In this document: one piece after another, positions 47,101 through 58,692 of the stretch
Position numbering within the stretch: the stretch's first letter is position 1
Layout of the letters: every line of letters begins with the position of its first letter
Source of the DNA: Euwallacea fornicatus
Taxonomy: Eukaryota > Arthropoda > Insecta > Coleoptera > Curculionidae
Length of the DNA stretch: 64,000 nt
Direction: 5' to 3'
Assembly (NCBI RefSeq): GCF_040115645.1
Contig: NC_089541.1
Span: 7,998,001-8,062,000, forward strand
Notes under the pieces: generated by a model
Database searches by the model: none
The model's input: the letters and a program-made list of their open reading frames with translations, nothing else
What the model was told of the DNA's origin: nothing
Made by a program: the position numbers and the translations under genes

Positions 47101-50100
47101 TGAGAATCTCGGTAATCGTAAGAGATACGAGTTCGGTTAAAATGCGATATAGTTCCGTCATTTGGAGTTCAAATATATGAGGAATTAAATTTTGAAAAAT
47201 TACGATTATTTCCGGAGCTGTTAAAAAAAAAGATTTTTTTTCTCGTAATTAGAACTTACTTCCTTATCTACAACGTTTCCTCGTTTACAATGTGACGATA
47301 TCTCATTTGGAATGCGATATCTTTATTTTCGGCAATCAACATCGATTTTCGTTTCTTATTAGTGCCAGGTTTATGGTTACCGAGATCCTCGTGGGTGAGC
47401 GCCAAAAATGGATACTCTGTATATATAAAATGTGACATTCGGAAATTATAAACTATAAGTAAACTGTTTGAGTAAATTCTATAAGGTCTAGTAATGTTCG
47501 GTCCCATCTACCACGGCACTCACTTAATTTGGGACACCGCATATATTTTTCTTTGCTCCATACAGATTTTATTGAATTTCTCCGAATCTCTGCTTTTCCA
47601 CTGTATATAAAGGCAAAAATAATAGTGCACCAAATTCGTATGATTTCGTCTCGGTATAAAAACTGTAATCCGAGTGAGACGCAATTTCTCCGATCTCCTC
47701 GCTTGCATTCATCCGTGTTTCATATCCCAACCAATATTTTCTTTTTTTCCTGGTAATTGCGGATTACTTTGATATATTATTCACGTGTGAAAACCGTTTT
47801 TCCGAGGTACAACATAAGCAGCTTTAGGGTATTCTGTAGCCAGACTTAAAGGCTTTCCATGTGATTAAAAACAAGGTCTTGTAAAAGATATCAATTTCAC
47901 GCTTATTAATCTGCATAGAGATTAGTTTGAAAAGAGATTCTAATTTCCTTGTCCCTTTTGAAGTTCGCAGCTTTCATCTGTGTCATTAATGGTAAATTGA
48001 AATGTTGGGGAATGATGGGTTTCTCAGCGTAGATTCAAGAAAGTGATAGATTTTATTTTTGCTGTGCACAACGCAACAATATCAACAGTTTCTTCATTAT
48101 TGAATTGTTCTGATTGGCCAAGTGCACAAATTTCTGATGGAGAATAGAACATCACTCAGTTCTCTCTTCCAAAAGGCGATCTCATTCCTCAATAAATCAC
48201 TGTTATCGTTACCAACGTGAAAAATAGGGAATCAATATTGATAGGGTGCATCGTTAAGTGTATCTTTGCACTAAGGCCCATCATTTGTTATTGCGGCTTT
48301 TTTTATCCGCCATATCCAGTATATTATCCTGTTCTTAGTGGAAATAACCCATTCTTAGGACTATAATTTAAAATCGACTTCACGTGAAATTGGGACATCG
48401 ATTTCTTATTATTTTCGACCTTCGATTCAAACTTACATTCTCCTACTGTTACAGTGCTTTTTAAACAATAAACGAAAATTAACTATTTGAGAAATTTTAA
48501 TTTTAAATTGGTAAGTAATCGTTCCGTCTTCACGCCAAATTAGCGTAAACCTCTGGTGCCATTTAAAACTAAAAACGTACTAATTGGACTTTTTAAAATT
48601 GGAGTCGAAAAGCTTTTCCTCTTGCAACACCTGACTATAAATCATTACTGTTCGAGCAAAGTTCCAGTTTTAATTATAGAAGACTTTGTGTTAACGGGAA
48701 CCATCCATTGGAAGTTTAGTAAATTGTAAAAGTTGAGACAAATGAGTGACGGTTTTCTGGATTACTACATAGGACGATAAGAAATCGTTTCTGGAACATT
48801 TTTAATGGAGCAAAGAACAATGTTAACTAGTTACACAATACGCAGTAAACCGGTGATAAAAATGCAAAAGTTTTAGAAAATCGAAATAGAAATTTGTAAA
48901 TGTATCACAATTTCCCGGTAAGTGCAATTCTAGCTCGTTAAAATCAACTGAAAGACGACGAAAAATCATTTCTGGGTCAGTTTTGTAAACACGAGACACA
49001 ACGTGGCCGTGAAATGTCCAAACAAGACAAAACAAAATAAAACAAAAATGTTTGAAGGGTGGACAAATTTAACGGCTGAATCTCAGATATTCAAATTAAT
49101 TTATTTTATTTTGTGCCACCTCAGTTGAGTGAAGTAATATGCAAATTTGGGTAAATGTCGCTATGCTACCTCGTATCATATCCATAGAAGTGATATTAAT
49201 ATATAGATTACATAGCATATATTGTGATGGACTGATTTAATGTCACAGAACTGATCTTTTTTTGAAATACTTAATTAGGATGACGTTGCCTTTGACGTGA
49301 CAACACGTGATATGTTCAATAAAATAGAGCCAGGCGTGTGCGATGGATCATTGTGCCCCACTGAAGCCTTCATGGTTTGTTTACGTCTTTTTATGTCGCA
49401 TTATTGTGCCACACGTTCATGCTTTTAATTTACGAACAAAAAACTTTTTGACTCGAAATTGAACTCTAAAATCAACGAGGAACCTATATTTGCCATCCCA
49501 TTAGCAAGGCTCATTTAATGAAATTTCGCACACTTGGGTATCAAAAACTTTCACAAATGGTTTCATAATCCTTTGTGATTATACCGGACATTACCCAACT
49601 CGACCATTGAAACGTATTAAAATTTTCCGGACACGAATCGCATGTTTTTATCAAATTTTAATCTGCATCAGTGTATCAGTTACTCTGATAAATTATTCTA
49701 ACGCGAACTTCAATCACATTGTCGACGGAACAATGGAGAAAATATCTCGTTAAGGCCTGGAAGAGCGAAAACAAAAAAACTTTCTCGGGAGTAATCTGAA
49801 ACTCTTTTTGAAAATAAAAATATCCTGATAGAAATGAAGTTCTCTCCTCGCTTTATTATTTATGCCGTTCATTATTTAACAATAGTCAGCTTTCATCATG
49901 CAGCTAAATATTGAGACAAAAGGATTCCAGTTGGGTCATGGAGATAAGCAGGGCATAGTCGCTGAAGTCATTTTTTAATGCCCCATTTGCCGTTTAACGA
50001 AATGTGCGCGGAGAAATTGCCTTTTTCCTTCTTCGGATGTGGACAATTTGTTCTTATGCTTTTCAACTCGAGAGGAATGGGCACGTTAATCAACTAAATT

Positions 50101-53100
50101 AAAACTGATTAACACGAAAATATGTCTTCACCAAGTCAATTGCATAGCAAACTTTCCTCAGTTCTTGAAAGTTTGCAAGAATTATTCGTCGGAGTGCATT
50201 GTATCACCCAGAATATAATGCAACTAAAGTCACACATGATATGAAACTATTAAAAGCAGAGTGGTATGTCGCTTCAAGAATTTAGTTTCCGCATTAAAAA
50301 GTTTTACTCTTGAGAAACGAATTCAAGTTTTGAAAGAAGTCAGGATGAGAAAGTTCAGAGTGGAGACGAGGATGTTCGTTATTCCGGCACAGCGATTCCG
50401 TTCTTTAAATCAAAATACTCTAGTGTGGCTTTCAGTAGAGACAACGCAAGAACTTCCTCAGTAAATCAGCAACTTCACACTTGAAAACAAACTTGAGGTA
50501 TCATTACCTAGAAAACTTGCACCTTGCATAAAAATATGGGTATTCTGGATCTAATCGTCATTTCGTATTCATTCATACAATAACTCGGACGGGGATGTGT
50601 TAAACTGTGGTCTTCAGGTATAAATTATCAGTTAGTTTTAAACTCTCGGTATTAAATGCAAGAGACTTCATTAAAGCTCTTCAATACAAAATTTGCCAAT
50701 GGCAATTCTAATTACCAAATGTCAAATTGGATTGCAAAGTAGACACGTACGAATAATAGATACCCATTTCCTACAATATTTGGCATAGAAGTGTATTTCA
50801 ATTATGCCTTCGAAATGGGCCTTAAATTAGTTCAAATTTGCATTGTATTCTATCTTCCTTCAATCAGGCTCAAAAACGGACCATGTTATGTAGATAAAAT
50901 AGTATTATTTGTGGACTATTTCCTCCAGTGGTTCAAGTTACAAAGGAAACTAATAATTGGTAATAATGGTGTTCTATGAAATACACAAGTTACTCGCTTT
51001 GGAACTATCAGTTTAACTAAAGTCCAAATCTAATGAGTGTATCTTTTGCGCTTGACTTATAATAAATTTATTTTCTTTTCTATTTCAAATCCACTATAGT
51101 TTTTTACTTTTCCCGTTTAATTATTTCACAAATTGAAAACAAATTTGCCAGTAGTAAATTCTGGAGAAAAATGAACTTCTCTCTAATTGATATTTGATAT
51201 GCTAAAGCAGTACGCACCTAAACATTATTTTTTTAAACAATTTATTGTTGTCTTTCGTTTTACTAAAACCTTTAACGGCGGAATATATTTGCCAACAAGT
51301 ACGGAGAAAAATCCGGGCTGGATTTGGCAGAAGATGAAGGCGGTTTCCTTTTCGGGAAGAAAAACACAAGCCAAGGTTTTAAAGTAAACATCATTTTAAC
51401 AAATAATAAAGCCTTTGCCCTTTTACGGCCCGACGTAGGTGTTCAAAGGTGACGTCACGCGAAGGAGGCAAATACAAAATAAATTGGGTTTTTTACACTT
51501 TCGAGGGCACTTTTAATAGCATGTTTGAATAATAGAAAATCGTGCGTCGGAATTCAATTTCAAAGTTATAATATATTGGCAAATTTTGGAAGGAGGATCG
51601 AAAAGGCACATATGAAATATATCTTTCGATCTCCCTATGTCAAAAAAAATTATATCTGATTTGAATTAAATATACGAAATAAAATAAGCTTGGCGGAAGG
51701 AAAAAAGTCGAACAAACTCCATTTACATATATCTAGAAATCAAGATCTAAGAGCCTCGTCAAATATCAAAACCCAGTGGGAAAGCTTTTCGTCACCAGTT
51801 TGATTTCCATTTTATGCATGCAATTGGTGAAAAGAGATTAAATTAAATCATGCCAGAATTGAAAACGCGTTGGGATAAGTTTGTCATATAAAAGGCCAAC
51901 TTGGTCGAGGTTTGTGTTTCACGAGTTATTTTGTCAAGTTTCAAAAGCTGAACAATTTGGGGAGCAATTTACTATTATTCGAAAGCCTGCTTGAAATGGG
52001 CAGGAGATTATTAAGTTGTGTTGAATTGGAGAAGTCAGTTTCTTCTTCTACACAATATAACAAGGAACAAAAGCTCGAGGGATTAATGAAGTGAAACTTG
52101 ATAACGTGGGAACTGTATTGTCTTAAAACCGCACTAATTGAATTTATATTTTTATCGTTATTTCCAATATAGTGGCGAGGATGCTTTTAACCACTTATAC
52201 TAAGGTGATGAGAAGTTATGTATAATATATTTCTATTTGGTCCATTCGATATTAAGGAAAGCGTGAATATTCTGTATGTTCACTTAATACATTTTAATTA
52301 AAACATAACACTCTTCTCGATGGGATCCCACAATTATAAAACAATGCAATTTAGGGAGAAATACTTCAGAGTTATCTGCTTTGTACAAGTACAGATAGTT
52401 CAGAATTTTCCATTGCATCGGCCTTGCACGGATTTTCTTCAGCATAACATTTTAGCACATACATATTGATGCTTCGGAGTCACATATATCTTGATTCTAA
52501 GGTTCTAAAGTAATATGATGAAAAATAACCGAGAATGTTTGGGCATGGAATAAACTTCGTCTCCTTTTGATAGATAAGATAATACATCTTCCTTCTACTT
52601 CAGAAAATGTGCCGAAAAACCGCACGTCTTAATCCTAAATAGAGAGCACGTTCGAAAAACTTATCCGTTACATCATTCTTGACATGTATATTCACAGGGA
52701 CTTTTAAACGTATCCCTTTTTACGACCCTAGGGACTCAGTTATCCCCTGTGAAATAAACGTATACAGGCTGTTCTAATCCCATGTGTTTTTGCTCTACCT
52801 TTTTACCATTTACTTTTTGCGATCCAGGAAGTTTCACTTTTATTTGCGACAAAGCAAGGAATAAAAAACTCGTAAAAGTGATATGAGATAGGCTTTTAAA
52901 GGCTTTATTCCCTTTAGGTGTGGTGAAATCCGGCATGTCGAACGATTGAAGTCTTTCCTTGGGCTTTCCGGACATTGAGCCTATTTAGCGAAATGAACAA
53001 TGATCTGCATAATTCAAAAGAACCGACAAATTAATATTGTTTAATGCAGGTGCCTTAAAATTGCTTTTGGAGCCTCGGAATGTTTTGCGTAATATGTCTA

Positions 53101-53347
53101 AACTTTTAATGAGAAAAACTTTCAGGGAAGTTTCATTATTTAGCGTACGGCCTTAAGCAACAGTAAGCGAAGTTAATTATTTGCTCTACCTATGCCGAGA
53201 TAAGCCAGGAAAAAAAATTGATAAATATTTATTCTGCTTAGCTTTTTATTTTCCGGATTGAAACTTTCCCAATTTAAAATGGTTATGATAAAAATATGAG
53301 GTTCCGTTAAAATGGAACTCATACTGAAAAAGACCTCAAGGCCTAAT
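44141..53347. other. Non-coding AT-rich sequence
   Basis: The longest stretch without recognisable elements. A short diverged duplication links 46752-46799 and 47761-47804. A TGACGTCA palindrome (CRE consensus) is at 51450-51457. Short frames such as 46270-46566, 47268-47507 and 52736-52975 have no domain signatures. Confidence 0.4.
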
Positions 53348-53373
53348 AATCCGAGCAATACGTTGCTCGGATT
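53348..53373. repeat. Perfect 11-base hairpin with TACG loop
   Basis: aatccgagcaa (53348-53358), tacg, ttgctcggatt (53363-53373). GC-richer than surroundings and perfectly paired. Confidence 0.85.
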
Positions 53374-53728
53374 CCACCGAGAGTTCATGCATCGAACGGT
53401 AAAGAAATAGATTAAATTTGGAGGATTTCATTATCTCATACCTTCGCATTTGCGCAAATAGATACATATGTACATATGGGGCAATATGCATCAAAATGGG
53501 GAAGGAGGAAGACAGTTTTATTAAAAATGTTATTCAAATTTCTCTGTGGAGCCGAGTGAAACTATTTTGAATGGTTTGCTGAAACCTGAACTATGCAGAA
53601 AGCGAATTGAAATGTTTTTGTTTGGAGCAATTAAGAGAAGGTTTGTGATCACCTATTTTCAAAAAAAAAACATTTGCGATTAAATGTTTCTCTTGGTAGA
53701 GCTGCACACTTTCTTTTATAGAGATATA

Positions 53729-55346
53729 CCCTCACCCACAAAAGTCATGGTACAGCAGTGTGCTGCATTAAAAAGACCAAATATTTTCCATATGTGAAAT
53801 GAAAACTTCAATTTATTTACATAAAAGTAATGTGTAATGTGTCTATACCAATAGCAATACTATAAATATTTAAAAAACTCAAACTTATTCTGATAAAAAT
53901 CAAATGTCATTTTCTAACAATAAATGGATTCCACAAAAGTCTTGGTACAGGTAAAATATTTGAATTTTTATTAAAAAAAATAAGAACGCATTTGTTTATT
54001 TCTCTGCAGAAATACGACAAGTAGTCAGTATCATTTAAGTTATAGTCGTTAAAAGTTAAAAATATGGGTAGAACCGAGCTCAGTCAGGGTGAAAGAAAAA
54101 TTGTTATTCGTTTAAATAAAGAAGGAAAATCTTACGATGAAATTTCAAAAATTGTAAAAAGGACTCGCTCTACTATTCAAAAAATAGTGAATCGTTTCAA
54201 ATATCACAATAGAATTAATAACGAACCAAGAAATGGGCGCCCAAAAAAATTAACGGAACGTGAAACAAGATACATTCTTAATGAAATCAAGAAGGACCCG
54301 AAGAAAAGCTCGTCGATGTTGGCTTCTGAACTAAGGGAACATTTTGGAACTGTTGTTCACGAAGAAACAGTTCGTCGAACGCGTCATAAAAGAGGGTATA
54401 AAGGCTGTAGTGCGCGAAAAAGACCTTATGTAAGTGTCGTAAATAGAAAGAAGCGCGTTGAATTTGCCGAAAAATACAGAGCGATCGAAAGCGAATTTTG
54501 GAAAAAAGTTATTTGGTCAGACGAGAGTAAATTTAATCTTTTTGGACCAGACGAACGAAGAAAAGTGTGGAGAAAACCAGGGGAAGCTTTTATCAAAAAA
54601 ATACAATTCCAACAGTAAACCATGGAGGAGGTGGACTAATGGTCTGGGGTTGTATGTCATCTTTTGGTGTAGGCAATTTAGTAATAATTGATGAGATCAT
54701 GAGCCGACAAGTATACCTGAACATACTAAAGGCAAATTTGAAACAAAGTGCGGAAAAATTGGGGTTGGCAGGAAATTTTTACTTCCAGCAAGATAACGAC
54801 CCTAAACATAAGTCTTATACGGTGCGCCAGTGGTTGATATACAATATTCCGCATCTACTAGAAACGCCTCCACAAAGTCCCGACCTTAACCCAATTGAAC
54901 ATTTATGGGACCATTTGGAAAAACAAATTAGAAAACATATGATTCATAATAAAGAAGATTTAAAACGGGTTATCTTGGAAGAATGGTCGCTAATATCCGA
55001 TGAGGTTACGGGAAAGTTGGTTCGATCAATGCCAAATCGTTTGGTGGAAGTCCTTAAACAAAAAGGGTAATCCACTCGGTATTAGTTATTTTCTCGTTTT
55101 ACGAATAATAGCGAGTGTTTTACCTGTACCAAGATTTTTGTGGAATCCATTTATTGTTAGAAAATGACATTTGATTTTTATCAGAATAAACTTGAGTTTC
55201 TGTAAATATTTATAATATTGCTATTGGCATAGACACATTACACATTACTTATATGTAAATAAATTGAAGTTTTCATTTCACATATGGAAAATATTTGGTC
55301 TTTTTAATGCAGTAACGCGTTGTACCATGACTTTTGAGGGTGCGTG
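53729..55346 (+). mobile_element. Tc1-like element I, nearly intact
   Basis: TA at 53727-53728 and 55347-55348. Ends: CCCTCACCCACAAAAGTCA and, in reverse, CACGCACCCTCAAAAGTCA. The inverted repeats extend about 220 bases and end in a second copy of the motif (ccacaaaagtcttggtac at 53931, reverse at 55122-55143), so IR/DR architecture. 1618 bases. The sole gene has one visible lesion. Confidence 0.94.
54064..55070 (+). pseudogene. Tc1 transposase with a single frameshift (element I)
   Basis: Begins MGRTELSQGERKIVIRLNKE and ends MPNRLVEVLKQKG, TAA at 55068-55070, about 335 codons, normal for Tc1. Paired-like helix-turn-helix with KSYDEISKIVKRTRSTIQK, basic NGRPKK hook, then IWSDESKFNLFG (first D), QQDNDPKHKS (second D) and LNPIEHLW (E), DD34E. 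The frame switches at the A-run near 54595-54602 (54064-54618 in one frame, 54567-55070 in the other), just before HGGGGLMVWGC. A one-base change in a homopolymer could be a true mutation or a sequencing slip, so the gene may be intact in some copies. Confidence 0.93.
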
Positions 55347-55348
55347 TA

Positions 55349-57267
55349 CGTGTTCCGGCAGATCGCTCTAAGGGCCAAAATCATTATTTGTGAATAAAAC
55401 ATATTGAATACAAACCGCTTAAGCAGAAAAAATAAACACTTAATGCAAACTCCCAAAAGTTAACTACATAAACTCACTCATCACCCTTTTACCCCGCATA
55501 GCAAAATTCTCCCATCTCAATCGGCGACAGCTCAAATTTGCATTCACGATTGATTGCACTCATCTTCAATACCATCAAGAATTTATAGCTATGAACCTGG
55601 GCTCTACGTACACTTAAGCACGGATTTGTAAACCGATAAAAGAATGCTTATTTTAAGTTAAAATTTGTGTTCACATTGGAAATTCGGGCGGAATGATGCA
55701 TGGCCTAATTTATCTTCTCGTCCCTACTTAGCTTAAGTATAACTCGTAGTAAATCACGAAACGGCGAGCATGGAATTTTGCCTGGCATGAGGACCATAAA
55801 TTGTTTCTAATTTTCCAGACCTCCCCCTCTTTTAGCTTCGTTTGCCAGAATTGATATTTAATTTCAGTTGCAGTTTCAAGTGTCTAGTGCTGTTTAGATT
55901 TACTGATCTGTAAAAAGTTTCACCTTCATTCGTTTCAAATTATTTTATCTTCACAAAGGAAGTAACACGTAAACTCATACGAGTTTATTAATACGGCCAA
56001 GTTCATTAGAACCCAAAGGAAAAAATAACGATTGCACTGATTTAGTCATTCTATGAGTCATACTTATTTCTATGTTAGTTTGCTAATGTATTACGGATTT
56101 ATAGGTTCCGAATCCATTCTATGGGTTGACCTAGTATTATAATCTAATGAAAACAATCCCGTAAGATGGAGGATATTGATTTTCTACGAGAATAGTTACA
56201 TCTCACAAATATATATGTATGTATAATTATATGATCAAAACTGATGATTCTGCAGAACTTCTTGTTTAGAACTGGAAATAGAATCTGAGAAAATTAAAGC
56301 ATATTATAATTTTCTACCTCATTCCAGCTCTGCGTTTAATTAACTCGAGCACCTCAAAGACCGATTTCGATCCTATTAGACCTCGTCATTTCGGTTCATC
56401 TCGAGTCAATCAAACGCAGGCAGGAATCGGCAATGTCAATAGCAAGTATTTTGGGCCAGCAGAAAAATATCCTACCTGCGCCATCTGCCGTGTCCTACTT
56501 ATTTCCTTTCGAGTAAATCTTCGAGTGTCAGCATGACTTAGTACGGAGCGCCGAACTACTTATATCTAAAAGACATAAAGACGAATGCAAATAATGGTAG
56601 GAAAAATCTGAGACCTTCGAGTTCATGCCCCTAAAATTAAAAACCGCTTTCGGTCTTATTCTATCTAAAAATAATGCCCGAAATGCATTTTTCTATGCTT
56701 TGCCTCACACCTGAAGCTGTCATGCAAATTTCCCTCTGAAGAACACTCCAGCAGACTCATTAGTGAAGGGAATTCTACCTCTCCCTTCCCCTTTCTGCGC
56801 AGCAATTACGGTTATTGTCATTTTTTCGTTCTACATATTGATTTGGAAATGAAAAGCCTGCCTCCTTAAAATCGCCTTATAATTACTGATTTTGCTATTT
56901 TTAATTTAACCACTTCCAAGAAAAATTTCTTCTCTACCAAGCTCACAAAATTAATCACAAAGACTCCTAATTTATTAGCAAAATATTCAAGCAATGTTCG
57001 ATATTGCCCTTTGTTAAGCACTTGATACTCAACGAATTGAAAATATGCAATAAATCCTTGATTGTGGCACACGTTCGATCTGTCTTTCAGCCAATTTAAC
57101 ATTGTAACACAACTTCTAGCTTGAGAACTCCTTTTGCTAATCTCCACAATTGCTCGGCTTAGGCGACACCGAAAATCTACGGGTTTCAGATCGTTGCAGA
57201 TAACTCCGTCATATAGATAAGATTAAACGTTTTCATTACGAGTCCAAACAAGTCATAAGTCTAATTT
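55349..57267. other. Non-coding AT-rich sequence
   Basis: No gene or repeat recognised. The frame at 56866-57147 (minus) is unremarkable. Confidence 0.45.
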
Positions 57268-57269
57268 TA

Positions 57270-58690
57270 CACTGACTTTCAAAAAAAACCGCAACACCAA
57301 GAAGAACACATCGTACACGTTTGAAATTCTGGCATTACGTTGGGTCGGGTAATAGATAAAAACGATCAAAATATCTAAAGAAAATTATTGTGAATAAGTG
57401 AAAAAATTTAATAATAATTTAATAATGAGTGGTATCTCCTCTTAATTAATAAATTCCTGTAAGCGACGTGGCATGCTTAAAATTAAATTCTCAATATCTT
57501 CCTGTGGTATTGTGTCCCATGCAATCTGCACCTGCTCGCGAAGTTCATCTATGGTCTCTGGAGAGCGAGCTAAACGTTGAAGTCTCCGACCCATTATATC
57601 TCATACATGCTCTATTGGGGATAAATCTGGAGACGGAGCTGGCCAAGGCAAAGTATCCAAATTTTCAGCTTCCAAATACCTCAAAGTATCGTTGGCTACA
57701 TGTGGTCGCGCATTATCCTGTTGAAATGTGCTTCCAGGATGGTCGTGCATGTATGGTACAAGAACCGATTCTAAGACACTATTAATGTACCTCTGAGCAT
57801 TTAATCTATCATGAATGAAAACAAGAGGAGACCGACTAACATACTGGACGGAACCCCAAACCATGACACCTGGTGTTAAACCAGAATGACGCCTTTCCAA
57901 AAAGTCCAAATTTAATCGCTCTCCTCTGCTCCTTCTAACACGTAACCGTCCATCAGATCGCCATAAACTAAATCGGCTCTCATCACTGAACACGATTCTT
58001 GTCCACTCATCCACCCATTGCACTCTCAGACGACACCACTCCAGTCGGGCCACCCTGTGGTTTCGTGATAATGGAAGCCGACGCATAGGACGATATGAAT
58101 TTAGTCCAAAACTTCGAATTCTGCGATACATGGTACTAAGGGAGACCCTTCGATTTAGGGTGGCTACCCAGTTAGCACCAAGAGAGGGATTGTTTCAAAC
58201 GGGGCGCCTGTCGCTGAACGACGAAGTCGCCGGTCTTCGCGTTGGTTCGTCATTCTTGGATGGCCACTACCACGATGACGATTTACTGACCCTTCGTTAG
58301 ACCAATCTCTCCAAGCTCTTAGCACTGTTGATCCGTTTCGATCTAATCTACGTGCAATTTCGCGGAAAGGTAATCCTGCCTCGTGCATACCAACAATTCT
58401 TCCCCTTTCAAAGGGAGTTATCTGCATTTTGGCGTACACGAGGCATTTTGCACTACCACACATTCAATATGGTACTAACAATGATACCTTTATCGCTATC
58501 CGCTTGTAAAAAAAATTGCAAAAAGAACGATCGTCACAGATAAAAAACTAAAGAAAAACTTCATGTCGCATTAAAATACGAACTTGAAATTTTTATCATT
58601 TTTTTCTCTTTACAAGTCTAAAATCATACCGAAATTTCAAATACATACTATGCGTTCTTCTTGGTGTTACGGTTTTTTTGAAAGTCAGTG
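57270..58690 (-). mobile_element. Tc1-like element J of a distinct lineage
   Basis: TA at 57268-57269 and 58691-58692. Ends CACTGACTTTCAAAAAAA continue to ccaagaagaac in both, so the inverted repeat is about 40 bases, with weaker similarity to about 70. 1421 bases. The coding sequence is noticeably GC-richer than the other elements and than the flanks. Confidence 0.93.
57419..58446 (-). pseudogene. Tc1-type transposase pseudogene (QQDNARPH lineage)
   Basis: On the minus strand from ATG at 58444-58446 (MPRVRQ), then after a one-base slip MQITPFERGRIVGMHEAG, a helix-turn-helix (REIARRLDRNGSTVLRAW), and GSGHPRMTNQREDRRLRR. After a second frameshift near 58165 come GANWVATLNRRVS, VFSDESRFSLW (first D), FQQDNARPHVA (second D) and SPDLSPIEHV (E), spaced DD34E. 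A TGA for W follows at 57601, and a frameshift near 57440 precedes RGGDTTHY and the stop at 57419-57421. The QQDNARPH and PSPDLSPIEHVWD style is that of the Tc1 lineage common in insects and fish, different from elements A-C, H and I. Confidence 0.92.
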
Positions 58691-58692
58691 TA

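Noticed and set aside
51450..51457. TGACGTCA as a CREB/ATF binding site
   Set aside because: An eight-base consensus is expected by chance every tens of kb; no promoter features nearby.
52736..52975. 79-codon minus-strand frame beginning MSGKPKERLQ
   Set aside because: Looks protein-like at its start but shows no family signature; no splice or promoter context was identified.
57468..57785. 105-codon plus-strand frame
   Set aside because: It is the antisense of element J's transposase.
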